From Planctomycetota bacterium (GTDB lineage: Bacteria; Planctomycetota; Planctomycetia; Pirellulales; UBA1268): a stretch of 64,000 nucleotides of DNA. Made by a program: the position numbers and the translations under genes. Under the pieces are notes generated by a model that had not been told where the DNA came from, searched no databases, and worked only from the letters and a program-made list of their open reading frames with translations. The DNA is taken from positions 1-64,000 of the forward strand of contig JABAAH010000010.1 in the NCBI GenBank assembly GCA_014238855.1, written 5' to 3'. Numbering within the stretch: the first letter of the stretch is position 1; the number at the start of each line of letters is the position of its first letter. Below are positions 29,629-38,397 of this stretch, one piece after another.

Positions 29629-30144
29629 CTACCAGTCAGGCCGAGACAGTGGGTTTCCGGCCTCATCACGACCAATATCGTAAATATGCATGTGATCGAG
29701 CCATTTAAGCAGCTCTTCTGGTTCGAACAATTTTGGAACACCTTCACCCGGTTCGAGATGGGCAAAAAACAATTCTGCTTTTCCCTGAGGTCGTTCCTTT
29801 CCTCTTTCGTCAACAATGACACTCTCTACGCTCGCAAGAGAACCCGTTGGTTTTAGTTCCATAATTGTCGCGCGAAAAAGAATTGAGTCGCCTGGAACGG
29901 CGTCATACTCAAACTCTGCCTTCGCAACCTTTGCCAGAACAACTCGACGATTGAATTCCAAAGCATCTGCAATGAGTAGACCAGCGGTTTGTGCCATCCC
30001 TTCAACAATCAGAGAATTCGGCATCAAGGCAGCACCCGGAAAATGATCATGAAGATGCTCCTCTGCAAGCGAGACATTCTTTACAGCAGTCGCCTGCTTG
30101 CCACGAACAAATTCGTTAAATCGATCAATCCAGAACCAACGCAT
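29629..30144 (-). CDS. FabZ-like 3-hydroxyacyl-ACP dehydratase
   Basis: EEHLHDHFPGAALMPNSLIVEGMAQTAG hotdog catalytic region. Confidence 0.85.
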   Translation of the reverse strand: MRWFWIDRFNEFVRGKQATAVKNVSLAEEHLHDHFPGAALMPNSLIVEGMAQTAGLLIADALEFNRRVVLAKVAKAEFEYDAVPGDSILFRATIMELKPTGSLASVESVIVDERGKERPQGKAELFFAHLEPGEGVPKLFEPEELLKWLDHMHIYDIGRDEAGNPLSRPDW

Positions 30145-30217
30145 AGCGCAGTTTCACTCCAAAAAACATACAGCGACACCACCTGTAGCCCAAAACACTA
30201 CAAACATCAAACACTAG

Positions 30218-30610
30218 TTAGCTAGCGATCTTAGTCTGCACGTAGCGAACCATGTCCTCAACGGTGAGGATGTTCGGGAAATTCTGAACATTGGGATTCG
30301 CTTCAAACTTAGCCAGATCAACAAAAGGCATTCGTTCTTTAAGCGATACGATGCCAGCATCATTTAATTTGCCATCAACGACAAATTCGGTGCTCGACAA
30401 AACATCCTCTGGAAACAGTTCGCTTCTCGGAATCTTGATACCGAAAGCCTTCTCTAATCGAAAAACGATATCGAGAAAATCAATTGATTCTGCGCCAAGA
30501 TCACCAACCATTGTCGCTTCTGGAGTCACTTCGTCATCATCTACCCCCAGCGCATCAACGAGGGCAGACTGTACTTTTTCAAATATTTCATCTCGAGACG
30601 GCATCGACAT
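30218..30610 (-). CDS. Acyl carrier protein with C-terminal insertion
   Basis: EATMVGDLGAESIDFLDIVFRLEKAFGIKIP phosphopantetheine site; start moved to ATG at 30610 (RBS-like AAAGGTG). Confidence 0.85.
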   Translation of the reverse strand: MSMPSRDEIFEKVQSALVDALGVDDDEVTPEATMVGDLGAESIDFLDIVFRLEKAFGIKIPRSELFPEDVLSSTEFVVDGKLNDAGIVSLKERMPFVDLAKFEANPNVQNFPNILTVEDMVRYVQTKIAS

Positions 30611-30810
30611 CACACCTTTACGTAAGATTGGAAAACTCGTTCGCCATCGTAGGTTGTAATCTCGACCATCTTCGATGGAAAGCCGAGTAATTGATTTCTT
30701 CACCGGAAAAAGCATCAAAATCGGTAGAATCGAATGCTTTCACACGGCAATCTGAGCAAAAACGAGTGATTGTAGGCTTTACGAAATTCCTTTAAAGCCT
30801 AATCTCAGCC

Positions 30811-31356
30811 TCAAACAGCACCCGCCGAAGAGGAAATCCCTGAAGTAACACCGTAGACAGTTCGTCCTGATGCAGCAGAGCCTCGTTTTCCAGGATTTAG
30901 AACGGTCCACAAACGCCGCATTTCCGAACGCACACGGACATCCATTGCGTCACCATAAGGACGCTTATCAGCGAGATTATACCGCTCAAGCTCTAATCGG
31001 GCTGTGAGGCTCGTTCGATCGCCCACCATTCCACTGGCTTTTATTTTCGTACGGTGTGCATCCTGAGACAGCACTTCCGCATGCACAGTGAGAACTCTTC
31101 CAGGCTCAACAAAGTCACCATATTTCACATTACGAGCTGCACGTAAAACAACAATGCTATTCGCAAAATCTTCTCCCAAGCGAATAGTCCAAGCTGCTGC
31201 CTGAGTCATGGCTTCCAACATAAAAACACCGGGAAGGACGGGGAACCTTGGAAAGTGATCTGCAAGATACTCCTCAGACAAGGATACTGCTTTGACTGCA
31301 GTAATACTTTTTCCTGGATCAACCTCAACAATTCGATCAAGAAGCGTGAATCGCAT
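30811..31356 (-). CDS. FabZ-like 3-hydroxyacyl-ACP dehydratase (second copy)
   Basis: EEYLADHFPRFPVLPGVFMLEAMTQAAAW. Confidence 0.85.
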   Translation of the reverse strand: MRFTLLDRIVEVDPGKSITAVKAVSLSEEYLADHFPRFPVLPGVFMLEAMTQAAAWTIRLGEDFANSIVVLRAARNVKYGDFVEPGRVLTVHAEVLSQDAHRTKIKASGMVGDRTSLTARLELERYNLADKRPYGDAMDVRVRSEMRRLWTVLNPGKRGSAASGRTVYGVTSGISSSAGAV

Positions 31357-31556
31357 AGCCCTACCGTTTCCGAAAACTGATTCGTAACTGAGTCACATAA
31401 TAGCGGCCTACTTTACTCCAGGCCAGAAGCATTGATTATAGAGATTGCTGTAACAGGCACAACGCAGAAACCGACGAAAAAGAAGCTTATCGAAGCAGAT
31501 TGCGACTCCGTCGAACGACAAGACTCGCGCAACCCGTAAGGTCACACCAAAGGCCC

Positions 31557-31600
31557 TGGAACCAAACTGGAACCAAACTGGAACCAAACTGGAACCAAAC
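31557..31600 (+). repeat. Four perfect tandem copies of 11-bp TGGAACCAAAC
   Basis: Direct reading of tggaaccaaac x4. Confidence 0.97.
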
Positions 31601-31783
31601 TGAGTACTTTCGATTGACGATGAAAGATGAATTTCTGAACACTTCGTGGCGGCTTACTTTGACTTTTTTGTTATGCCGTGGTCATCGCACAATCATCTTT
31701 CAGCTTTTAACTCCATCAGAATTGAATACGACTCATATTATTTAGCCAGCATAATGAGGACATTCGCACGGGAGACGCATTTA

Positions 31784-33088
31784 CTAACGAGCAGGAAACG
31801 CTGGCGGCAACGGACTGTCCCCTGGAATCTGACCTCTCAGCAGTCTGCCCCCTTGCCCAGTCACTCTCAGGTAGTAATCGGTGGGCAACCCATCGTAGGT
31901 TAGAAAAGAAACGTCCTCACCAACCGGCGGATCATTGCTGCATTTAAATATTGCAGTTCCTTCATCAACTTCATCAAACATGGCGACATAAATCATCTCT
32001 GCCCCGACTTGTTTTGCAGAAGTTATCTGCGTCCACAGGAACTTTCCTTTTAGCCTTGGAATGTCATCAAGTTTTCCACCATGCAGATGTTTCCAGCTGA
32101 AACCTGGAAACACAACGGGCAAAAATTCAAGCTTCTGCTTTGCGCACCAATCTAAATCAGGCTTCCAAACACGACTCGCGTGCAACGACGCTTCACGTGG
32201 CGAACGATAGCGGCCGATGGTCCAAGGACTTAGCACATCCGCTTTTTTTAAGACATCATGCAGCGATTTATCAGTTACCGCGTCACGTTTCTGTTCTCTC
32301 CACCACGATGGAACTCCTAACATCACGGCACACCCTTCTGACTTCAAAACGCCAATCAGGTCACCACATTCGGCCAACGTATACTCACGATCGTCACTGA
32401 AACCGACTCCCCAGACTGCCACCAGTGGCTTTCCATTGTGATGCAGGTACCTGCTACTTTGGGTAATGCCATCATGCCTCAACTGTTTCCAGTCATTGCC
32501 AACGCGTGCGACCTGCCCTTTCCCCAAGCCAGACAAATCGTACATCACGGCCAAAACCCGCCCTGTATCCAATGCCGCATCACGAGCGTGAAAAAGCACG
32601 ACGTCTTTCTGGGCTTTGAGACGTGCTGAATTCAGCTCACTGGCGAACCGCTGCAGAAAAATTCCATCGATGCCGTAGTCACGCATCCAACGAAAATGCC
32701 GATTGATCGTTTTTTTGTTGGCACTGCTATACACCGTAGCGAGGCGACCATTAGCGTGCTTAAATTGGGTTGGATATCGTTCATCCTGACTGAGTTCTCG
32801 CATATCAGGCCATAAATCGACGGCGGCATTCCCTGGCCCGAATGGTCGACGGATCGCACGAGCCCAGTGGGTCCAGCCCAACTCGGCACCGTCTTCGGGA
32901 CAACTAAACCACCCCTGGTAGCCACACATAACCTTGCCCGTCAGAGCACGAGAATCCACCACTGCATTACCCGCCGGCTGACCAGCGTCCGCAACAACCT
33001 GCTGAAAGATACCTACCTGCCTTACATTCAGTACGAAGCAAGTGATCAAGACAAGCCATTTCAGTTTTTGACATCTTCGCTGGTACAC
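31784..33088 (-). CDS. Glycoside hydrolase family 71/99-like protein
   Basis: KVMCGYQGWFSCPEDG, RHFRWMRDYGIDGIFLQRFASEL, VFPGFSWKHLHG; N-terminal signal-like segment. Confidence 0.7.
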   Translation of the reverse strand: MYQRRCQKLKWLVLITCFVLNVRQVGIFQQVVADAGQPAGNAVVDSRALTGKVMCGYQGWFSCPEDGAELGWTHWARAIRRPFGPGNAAVDLWPDMRELSQDERYPTQFKHANGRLATVYSSANKKTINRHFRWMRDYGIDGIFLQRFASELNSARLKAQKDVVLFHARDAALDTGRVLAVMYDLSGLGKGQVARVGNDWKQLRHDGITQSSRYLHHNGKPLVAVWGVGFSDDREYTLAECGDLIGVLKSEGCAVMLGVPSWWREQKRDAVTDKSLHDVLKKADVLSPWTIGRYRSPREASLHASRVWKPDLDWCAKQKLEFLPVVFPGFSWKHLHGGKLDDIPRLKGKFLWTQITSAKQVGAEMIYVAMFDEVDEGTAIFKCSNDPPVGEDVSFLTYDGLPTDYYLRVTGQGGRLLRGQIPGDSPLPPAFPAR

Positions 33089-33472
33089 CGTTCATATCTC
33101 CCTTGCCACAAACCAACATTCAAAACCGAAAACAGGGGTAAGATGATTTGGCAACAAACATGTGAGGACAACGTGACTTAGGAATTTCAATTAAATTGTT
33201 GGTTGGATTCATGGTACCGGAAACCTCCACTGAACCGAGAAGATACACGCTTTGATTGCTCACGACCTCCACTCCCCAAAGTAATTCTGGACACATCGTT
33301 GCTTGAGCATGTTTACGCATTTCACTTCTATTGTTGAGCGGTCGTCATCACGATTATCTTTTAAGCTTTTATCCTGTAGTAGAATTTAATGATATTCACT
33401 TCAGCTGGCTGATTATCTCATATTAAAAACATTACGAACCTTCAGTCCATTCGCTATTCCTAAATCGCTACC

Positions 33473-34333
33473 ATGCCCCTCTTCCTCACGGCCCGAATTC
33501 AATCGTTAAACGACAACCGAGTTTGTCGTCATTTGTCTGTCCGGGGCCTTCTTCCAGAAGTCGTAACAAAACAGAGCCTCAGTGATATCAAACGAATGCC
33601 AGTGCTCTGTGACAATCGAACCTTGAGACTTGGTGACTTCTTTGATGTCGATGGGAATCCCGATGATAATCACATTGAATGTATTGGTGACTTCTCACGA
33701 GTTCACTTTCTTGGGGCCGGCATGCAATCGGGAACAATCATCGTGCAAGGGAATGTTGGCCGACATGCAGGGGAACAAATGCGGGGAGGCAAACTTCTCG
33801 TCAAAGGCTCAGCAGCTGATTGGCTTGCATGCGGTATGCAAGGCGGTGACATTCATGTTTATGGAGATGCAGCAGATAATGCAGTTGGCTCTCTTCCTGG
33901 TGATCGTCATGGCATGACCGGAGGGCGAGTGCTTATCCACGGTTCAGTCGGAGGGCTAAGCGGAAGTCGGATGCGGCGAGGTCTCCTCGCTATTGGAGGA
34001 AACACTGGCGAGGCACCTGGCTTTGAACTTCTGGCAGGCACAATCGTCATTGCCGGGCAGCCTGGGCCTCATACGGGCCTCGGGATGCGAAGAGGCTCGA
34101 TCGTGCTCTCTGGCTCGATCACACACTGCGGCGAGAACATAGACTATATCCCACTCACCTTCATTGAAGGGGCGATTTGGCGACCTCCCTTTATGGGGCT
34201 TTTAGGGAAGCAACTGGCGAACCTTGGCTTTCCTTCTATCCGGAATACCGCGTGGACAGGTCCTTGGCAGCAGTGGCATGGAGACACCCTGACTGGATGT
34301 CGGGGTGAAATCATGACACTCGTGAATACCTAG
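33473..34333 (+). CDS. fhcC: Formylmethanofuran dehydrogenase/hydrolase subunit C (FhcC)
   Basis: GltB-C-like beta-helix repeats: GAGMQSGTIIVQGNVGRHAGEQMRGGKLLVKGSAADWLACGMQGGDIHVYGDAAD. Confidence 0.9.
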   Translation: MPLFLTARIQSLNDNRVCRHLSVRGLLPEVVTKQSLSDIKRMPVLCDNRTLRLGDFFDVDGNPDDNHIECIGDFSRVHFLGAGMQSGTIIVQGNVGRHAGEQMRGGKLLVKGSAADWLACGMQGGDIHVYGDAADNAVGSLPGDRHGMTGGRVLIHGSVGGLSGSRMRRGLLAIGGNTGEAPGFELLAGTIVIAGQPGPHTGLGMRRGSIVLSGSITHCGENIDYIPLTFIEGAIWRPPFMGLLGKQLANLGFPSIRNTAWTGPWQQWHGDTLTGCRGEIMTLVNT

Positions 34334-34530
34334 GTGTACTCTACATCGACCATAGACCGGTATTTTGCCGCCATTTCCTGATAGCCGCTTCCTCTGCATT
34401 CTTTTTTTAGCTACCTTATGAAGTCCGCGGACAAGGTTTTTCTTACTTAAGAAATCAGTCTTCACAAGCTACTTGCTCGTATTTGACGCCATTCGCAAAA
34501 TACACACAAAACTTTTTTACGAAACACTCC

Positions 34531-34899
34531 ATGCCTACGATTAGCCAACTTGTCCGTAGCCGTCGACGTCCAAAGCGGCGGTTTTCAAAATCACCGGTAC
34601 TCGAAAGATGCCCGCAGAAACGTGGGGTCTGCCTTCAGGTTCGAACGATGACTCCGAAGAAGCCTAATTCTGCTCTACGGAAAATCGCTCGCGTTCGTTT
34701 ATCAAATCAAAAAGAAGTTACGGTTTACATTCCAGGCGAAGGTCACAACCTGCAAGAGCATTCAATTGTGCTTATACGTGGCGGTCGTGTCCGTGACCTT
34801 CCGGGGGTTCGGTATCATGTGATACGGGGTGCGCTTGACACTCTTGGTGTTCAAGGGCGCAAACAATCCAGAAGCCTTTACGGCGCCAAGCGAGACTAG
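34531..34899 (+). CDS. rpsL: 30S ribosomal protein S12
   Basis: [12 protein letters not shown]...[33 protein letters not shown]; start at 34531. Confidence 0.98.
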   Translation: MPTISQLVRSRRRPKRRFSKSPVLERCPQKRGVCLQVRTMTPKKPNSALRKIARVRLSNQKEVTVYIPGEGHNLQEHSIVLIRGGRVRDLPGVRYHVIRGALDTLGVQGRKQSRSLYGAKRD

Positions 34900-34944
34900 A
34901 AAATCATCAACACATTCCGTTCTTAATTCGAGGAAAATCAGTTC

Positions 34945-35415
34945 ATGGGAAGCATTACTGCCAGCCGTACTCAACTCAGGCCGGACCCAAAATTCCAGTC
35001 TCTTCTAGCAAGCAAGTTCATTAACTGCTTAATGCATGACGGCAAGAAAAGTGTCTCACAACAAATTTTCTACAAAGCCATGGATGTAGTTGGCGAAAAA
35101 ATCAATGATGCTGAACCGATTGAGGTATTCACTCGTGCAGTAGAAAATGTGAAGCCAGCTGTTGAAGTGAGATCAAAAAGAGTTGGTGGTGCCGCGTACC
35201 AGGTACCGATGCAAGTCAACAGAAACCGTCAGCAGTCTTTAGCGATACGCTGGATCTTGTTGGCAGTTCGTGAAAAAAAGGGACGGCCGACCTATCAAAA
35301 ATTAGCTGAAGAAGTGATCGCTGCTTATAAACGTGAAGGTGCTGCAATCACCCGGCGAGAAAATGTTCACCGCATGGCAGATGCCAATAAGGCTTTTGCC
35401 CATTTTGCATGGTAG
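34945..35415 (+). CDS. rpsG: 30S ribosomal protein S7
   Basis: [58 protein letters not shown]. Confidence 0.98.
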   Translation: MGSITASRTQLRPDPKFQSLLASKFINCLMHDGKKSVSQQIFYKAMDVVGEKINDAEPIEVFTRAVENVKPAVEVRSKRVGGAAYQVPMQVNRNRQQSLAIRWILLAVREKKGRPTYQKLAEEVIAAYKREGAAITRRENVHRMADANKAFAHFAW

Positions 35416-35516
35416 GGTTATCGCAGGATCGGGTAAGCGAAGGCTCATCCACCGTGCCAAGATTTCACCTTGCCAAGATCATCAGCACGTACAGACCGAA
35501 GCCATCACGCGAATCC

Positions 35517-37385
35517 CTATCGTGTTTCGACAATCGCCGGCAGCAACATCAGGGGCTTGCCTGACGCAACGAGGCTTAAAAGACGAAATTTGCTTGATAA
35601 TCCTGTAATGAAAGCATCGTTTCGTTTCGTTTCACCCAGAAGCCCAAAAAGCCGAATCATGATCGCCTCTGTCGTTCGTGACTCAACAGGAAAGGGCTGG
35701 CGCGTTTCGTTGACGCCGAAAAACTCATCTAAAAAGCCACGCGGCTCTGGTAAGAGGAGTCGCTCTGCTGCACTTGGATCAGAGATATCTGCTAGTTGCC
35801 CAGCCCTCAGGACAGCGTCTTCAAGTGTTCCGAGCGAATCGACAAGCCCGGCTGACTGTGCCATCCGACCAGTGAACACTCGCCCTTCAGCAAGTGTGTC
35901 GAGATGCTCACGATCAAGTTTCCTCCCCTGTGCAACTTTTGTTGTAAAGAGACGGTATACATCTTCCATGGTTGTCCGGAAAGCATCTTTCTCACTTGCA
36001 GTGAAGGGTTCTTGAGAAGAGAGCCAACCGGCATTTTTCCCACGGCTGACCACGTCGGTATGAATACCATATCGATCCAGGGCACCTCCGATTGCGATTT
36101 TTCCACCAACAACCCCTATTGAACCTGTGAGTGTTCCTGGAGCAGCCACAATTTCATCTGCAGCCACGGCTATGTAGTATCCGCCACTTGCAGCAGTGTC
36201 CGAAAGGCTTGCAACGATCGGCTTATGACACCGATCGAGTTCTCTCCAAATAAGATCACTGGCAAGCGCTGACCCGCCAGGCGAGTTAATTCGTATCACA
36301 AGAGCAGCTACCGAGGCATCTTCTGATGCCTGGCGGATAGCCTTCGTGATGGCTTCGGAACCTGCTGCACTTCCACCAAACATCCCGACACTGCCTCTTC
36401 CATCAACAATTTCACCTTGTACATGAATAATCGCTATTCGCTTTGATGCATTCTTTTGTGTTGTTGTTTCTGTTCCAGAAAGAATATCTACGAGCTTCAT
36501 GAAGCCGCTCAATCCAGAAAAGTCTGTATCAACATCCTGCTTCCCATAATCACGCCTGAAGTCAACGAGAGAATCTGCCGAACTGGCGGAGAGACTACTT
36601 AACACTTCGTCTTCATACGCAATTCCGTCAATAAGCGACGCTTGCACTGCTTGGTCTGGAGTAAAAATGCCAATATCAATAAGTTCTCGAACCTTTTTAT
36701 TTTCAAGGCCTCGATCTTCAGAAATTTGTTCCACCATCTGCTCGAAGAGATCGCCAACGAAGGATTCGTATTGCTGTCGCAATTGTGGACTCATCGAATC
36801 TCTAGTGAGTGTCTCACCAGCGCCTTTAAATTCACCAACTTGTAAAATCTCTGCTTGAATACCGAGTATGTCAAGAAGTCCCTTATAAAATGTGACTTCT
36901 GTTCTGACACCAGTAATGGCGAGCGTTGCAGCAGGTGGCATCACAATTCTGTCACACGCTGCAGCAACGCTGTAGTCGAGAGTTTCACCGCTTATAAGGT
37001 GTGCAACGACTGGCTTCCCTTGAGCACGGATATGGTGAATCGACTCGCGCAATTCTAAGACCCGGGCACGACCGAGTTGGGGAGATTGTATGGAAAGAAG
37101 TACTCCACACACACTTTCATCTTTCGCTGCATCTTCTAGCCTCTTTAACATGCGACTTAATCGTGGGGCAACGTCTCCGAGCAGTCCCTCTTGACCAACA
37201 CCGTCTGATAAAGATCCCGTAAGGCTAATTCCGGCAATGAACGTTTTTTCATCAGCAAACACATTGTTGTGTTCCAAAGATCCGACCAACTGGAAAACAA
37301 AACATACTGCTATGCTGAAGAGTACCGATTTTGATCGACTGCCAGTAAAAATCGTGACTCTCTGAACTGCGCAACGAGTGACCAT
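35517..37385 (-). CDS. sppA: Signal peptide peptidase SppA, long (67K) type
   Basis: Two ClpP-like domains; RINSPGGSALASDLIWREL, SLSDTAASGGYYIAVAADEIVA, QVGEFKGAGETLTRDSMSP; start at internal Met (37385) preferred. Confidence 0.88.
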   Translation of the reverse strand: MVTRCAVQRVTIFTGSRSKSVLFSIAVCFVFQLVGSLEHNNVFADEKTFIAGISLTGSLSDGVGQEGLLGDVAPRLSRMLKRLEDAAKDESVCGVLLSIQSPQLGRARVLELRESIHHIRAQGKPVVAHLISGETLDYSVAAACDRIVMPPAATLAITGVRTEVTFYKGLLDILGIQAEILQVGEFKGAGETLTRDSMSPQLRQQYESFVGDLFEQMVEQISEDRGLENKKVRELIDIGIFTPDQAVQASLIDGIAYEDEVLSSLSASSADSLVDFRRDYGKQDVDTDFSGLSGFMKLVDILSGTETTTQKNASKRIAIIHVQGEIVDGRGSVGMFGGSAAGSEAITKAIRQASEDASVAALVIRINSPGGSALASDLIWRELDRCHKPIVASLSDTAASGGYYIAVAADEIVAAPGTLTGSIGVVGGKIAIGGALDRYGIHTDVVSRGKNAGWLSSQEPFTASEKDAFRTTMEDVYRLFTTKVAQGRKLDREHLDTLAEGRVFTGRMAQSAGLVDSLGTLEDAVLRAGQLADISDPSAAERLLLPEPRGFLDEFFGVNETRQPFPVESRTTEAIMIRLFGLLGETKRNDAFITGLSSKFRLLSLVASGKPLMLLPAIVETR

Positions 37386-37521
37386 TTGTCTCCCCTGTTT
37401 GGTGAAAGAAGCAGACCGCCCGTGCCACACAACGCCACGAGACAACCCATTTTATTAGTGTAGTGCCTCACTCCATGAAAAGGTGATTGAAGTCATTGGG
37501 GTCCCAATGCCGAAAACGACC

Positions 37522-37549
37522 TTGACAATGTACTTCCGTATAGTAGGAT
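37522..37549 (+). promoter_or_regulatory. Putative sigma70-type promoter upstream of lexA
   Basis: TTGACA (37522-37527), 16-bp spacer, TAGGAT (37544-37549). Confidence 0.4.
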
Positions 37550-37597
37550 ATAGATGTTTAGGTCCTCATGGTACTGTGCTTTAAAGGTGTACGAGAC

Positions 37598-38359
37598 ATG
37601 CCACGATCCCAAAAATCAGCTTCGAAAGAGTCGTCCCATGGCACGAAGGGAAAAATCTCTTCCCGCTTGCCTGGAAAAGCATCTCGTGCTCGTGCCTATA
37701 CCTCGGTACATCGACCGGCTTCGGGCCTCTCCCGATTGCTTCAACCGGAAGAAGAAAGCCAAGACACAAGCGATATGCCAACGGCACGGCAAATGGAGAT
37801 TTACGAATTTATCCGTGACAAGATTTATTCTCGAGGTTTCGGCCCAACCGTACGAGAAATTGGTGAGGCCTTTTCCATTCGCTCGCCCAACGGTGTTGTC
37901 TGCCACCTTAAAGCCCTTGAAAAGAAAGGACTCATCACGAGAGGCCGTAACATGTCACGAGCCATTGAGCTTGTGACCGAATCACCTCACGGCCGAGGCA
38001 TGCAAATGGCTGGATGGGTTGCAGCTGGAGCCTTAAGAACAGCAGATGAGCAGAAGGAGCGATTTGATTTTACAGAACTTTTCGCTCAAGACAATCATTT
38101 CGTGCTTAAAGTCATGGGCGACTCGATGATTGATGCCCAGATTGCTGACGGCGACTGGGTCATTATTGAAAAGCGTGAGTCAGCGCGACACGGAGATATT
38201 GTTGTTGCCCAAACAGAAGATGGCGAGGCGACTCTTAAGCAGTGGTTTCCAGAACGTGATCGTATTCGCTTACAGCCAGCGAATGATTCTATGAAACCCA
38301 TCTATGTGGATTCAGCTAAGGTGCTAGGCGTACTTGCTGGTGTTGTTCGAAAAACATGA
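37598..38359 (+). CDS. lexA: LexA-like repressor with N-terminal basic extension
   Basis: MPTARQMEIYEFIRDKIYSRGFGPTVREIGEAFSIRSPNGVVCHLKALEKKGLI wHTH; VAAGAL cleavage region; VMGDSMIDAQIADGDWVII Ser. Start at 37598 (MPRSQKS); 37568 and 37775 also possible. Confidence 0.88.
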   Translation: MPRSQKSASKESSHGTKGKISSRLPGKASRARAYTSVHRPASGLSRLLQPEEESQDTSDMPTARQMEIYEFIRDKIYSRGFGPTVREIGEAFSIRSPNGVVCHLKALEKKGLITRGRNMSRAIELVTESPHGRGMQMAGWVAAGALRTADEQKERFDFTELFAQDNHFVLKVMGDSMIDAQIADGDWVIIEKRESARHGDIVVAQTEDGEATLKQWFPERDRIRLQPANDSMKPIYVDSAKVLGVLAGVVRKT

Positions 38360-38397
38360 ATACCGCCAGCTGATTCGAGTTGCTTTCAACTAGTTCG

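Noticed and set aside
31557-31600. Possible CRISPR-like array
   Set aside because: Copies are directly abutting with no spacers; no cas genes in window
31500-31745. 81-aa ORF with KLEPNWNQT repeats
   Set aside because: Produced by translation of the 11-bp tandem repeat; no other coding evidence
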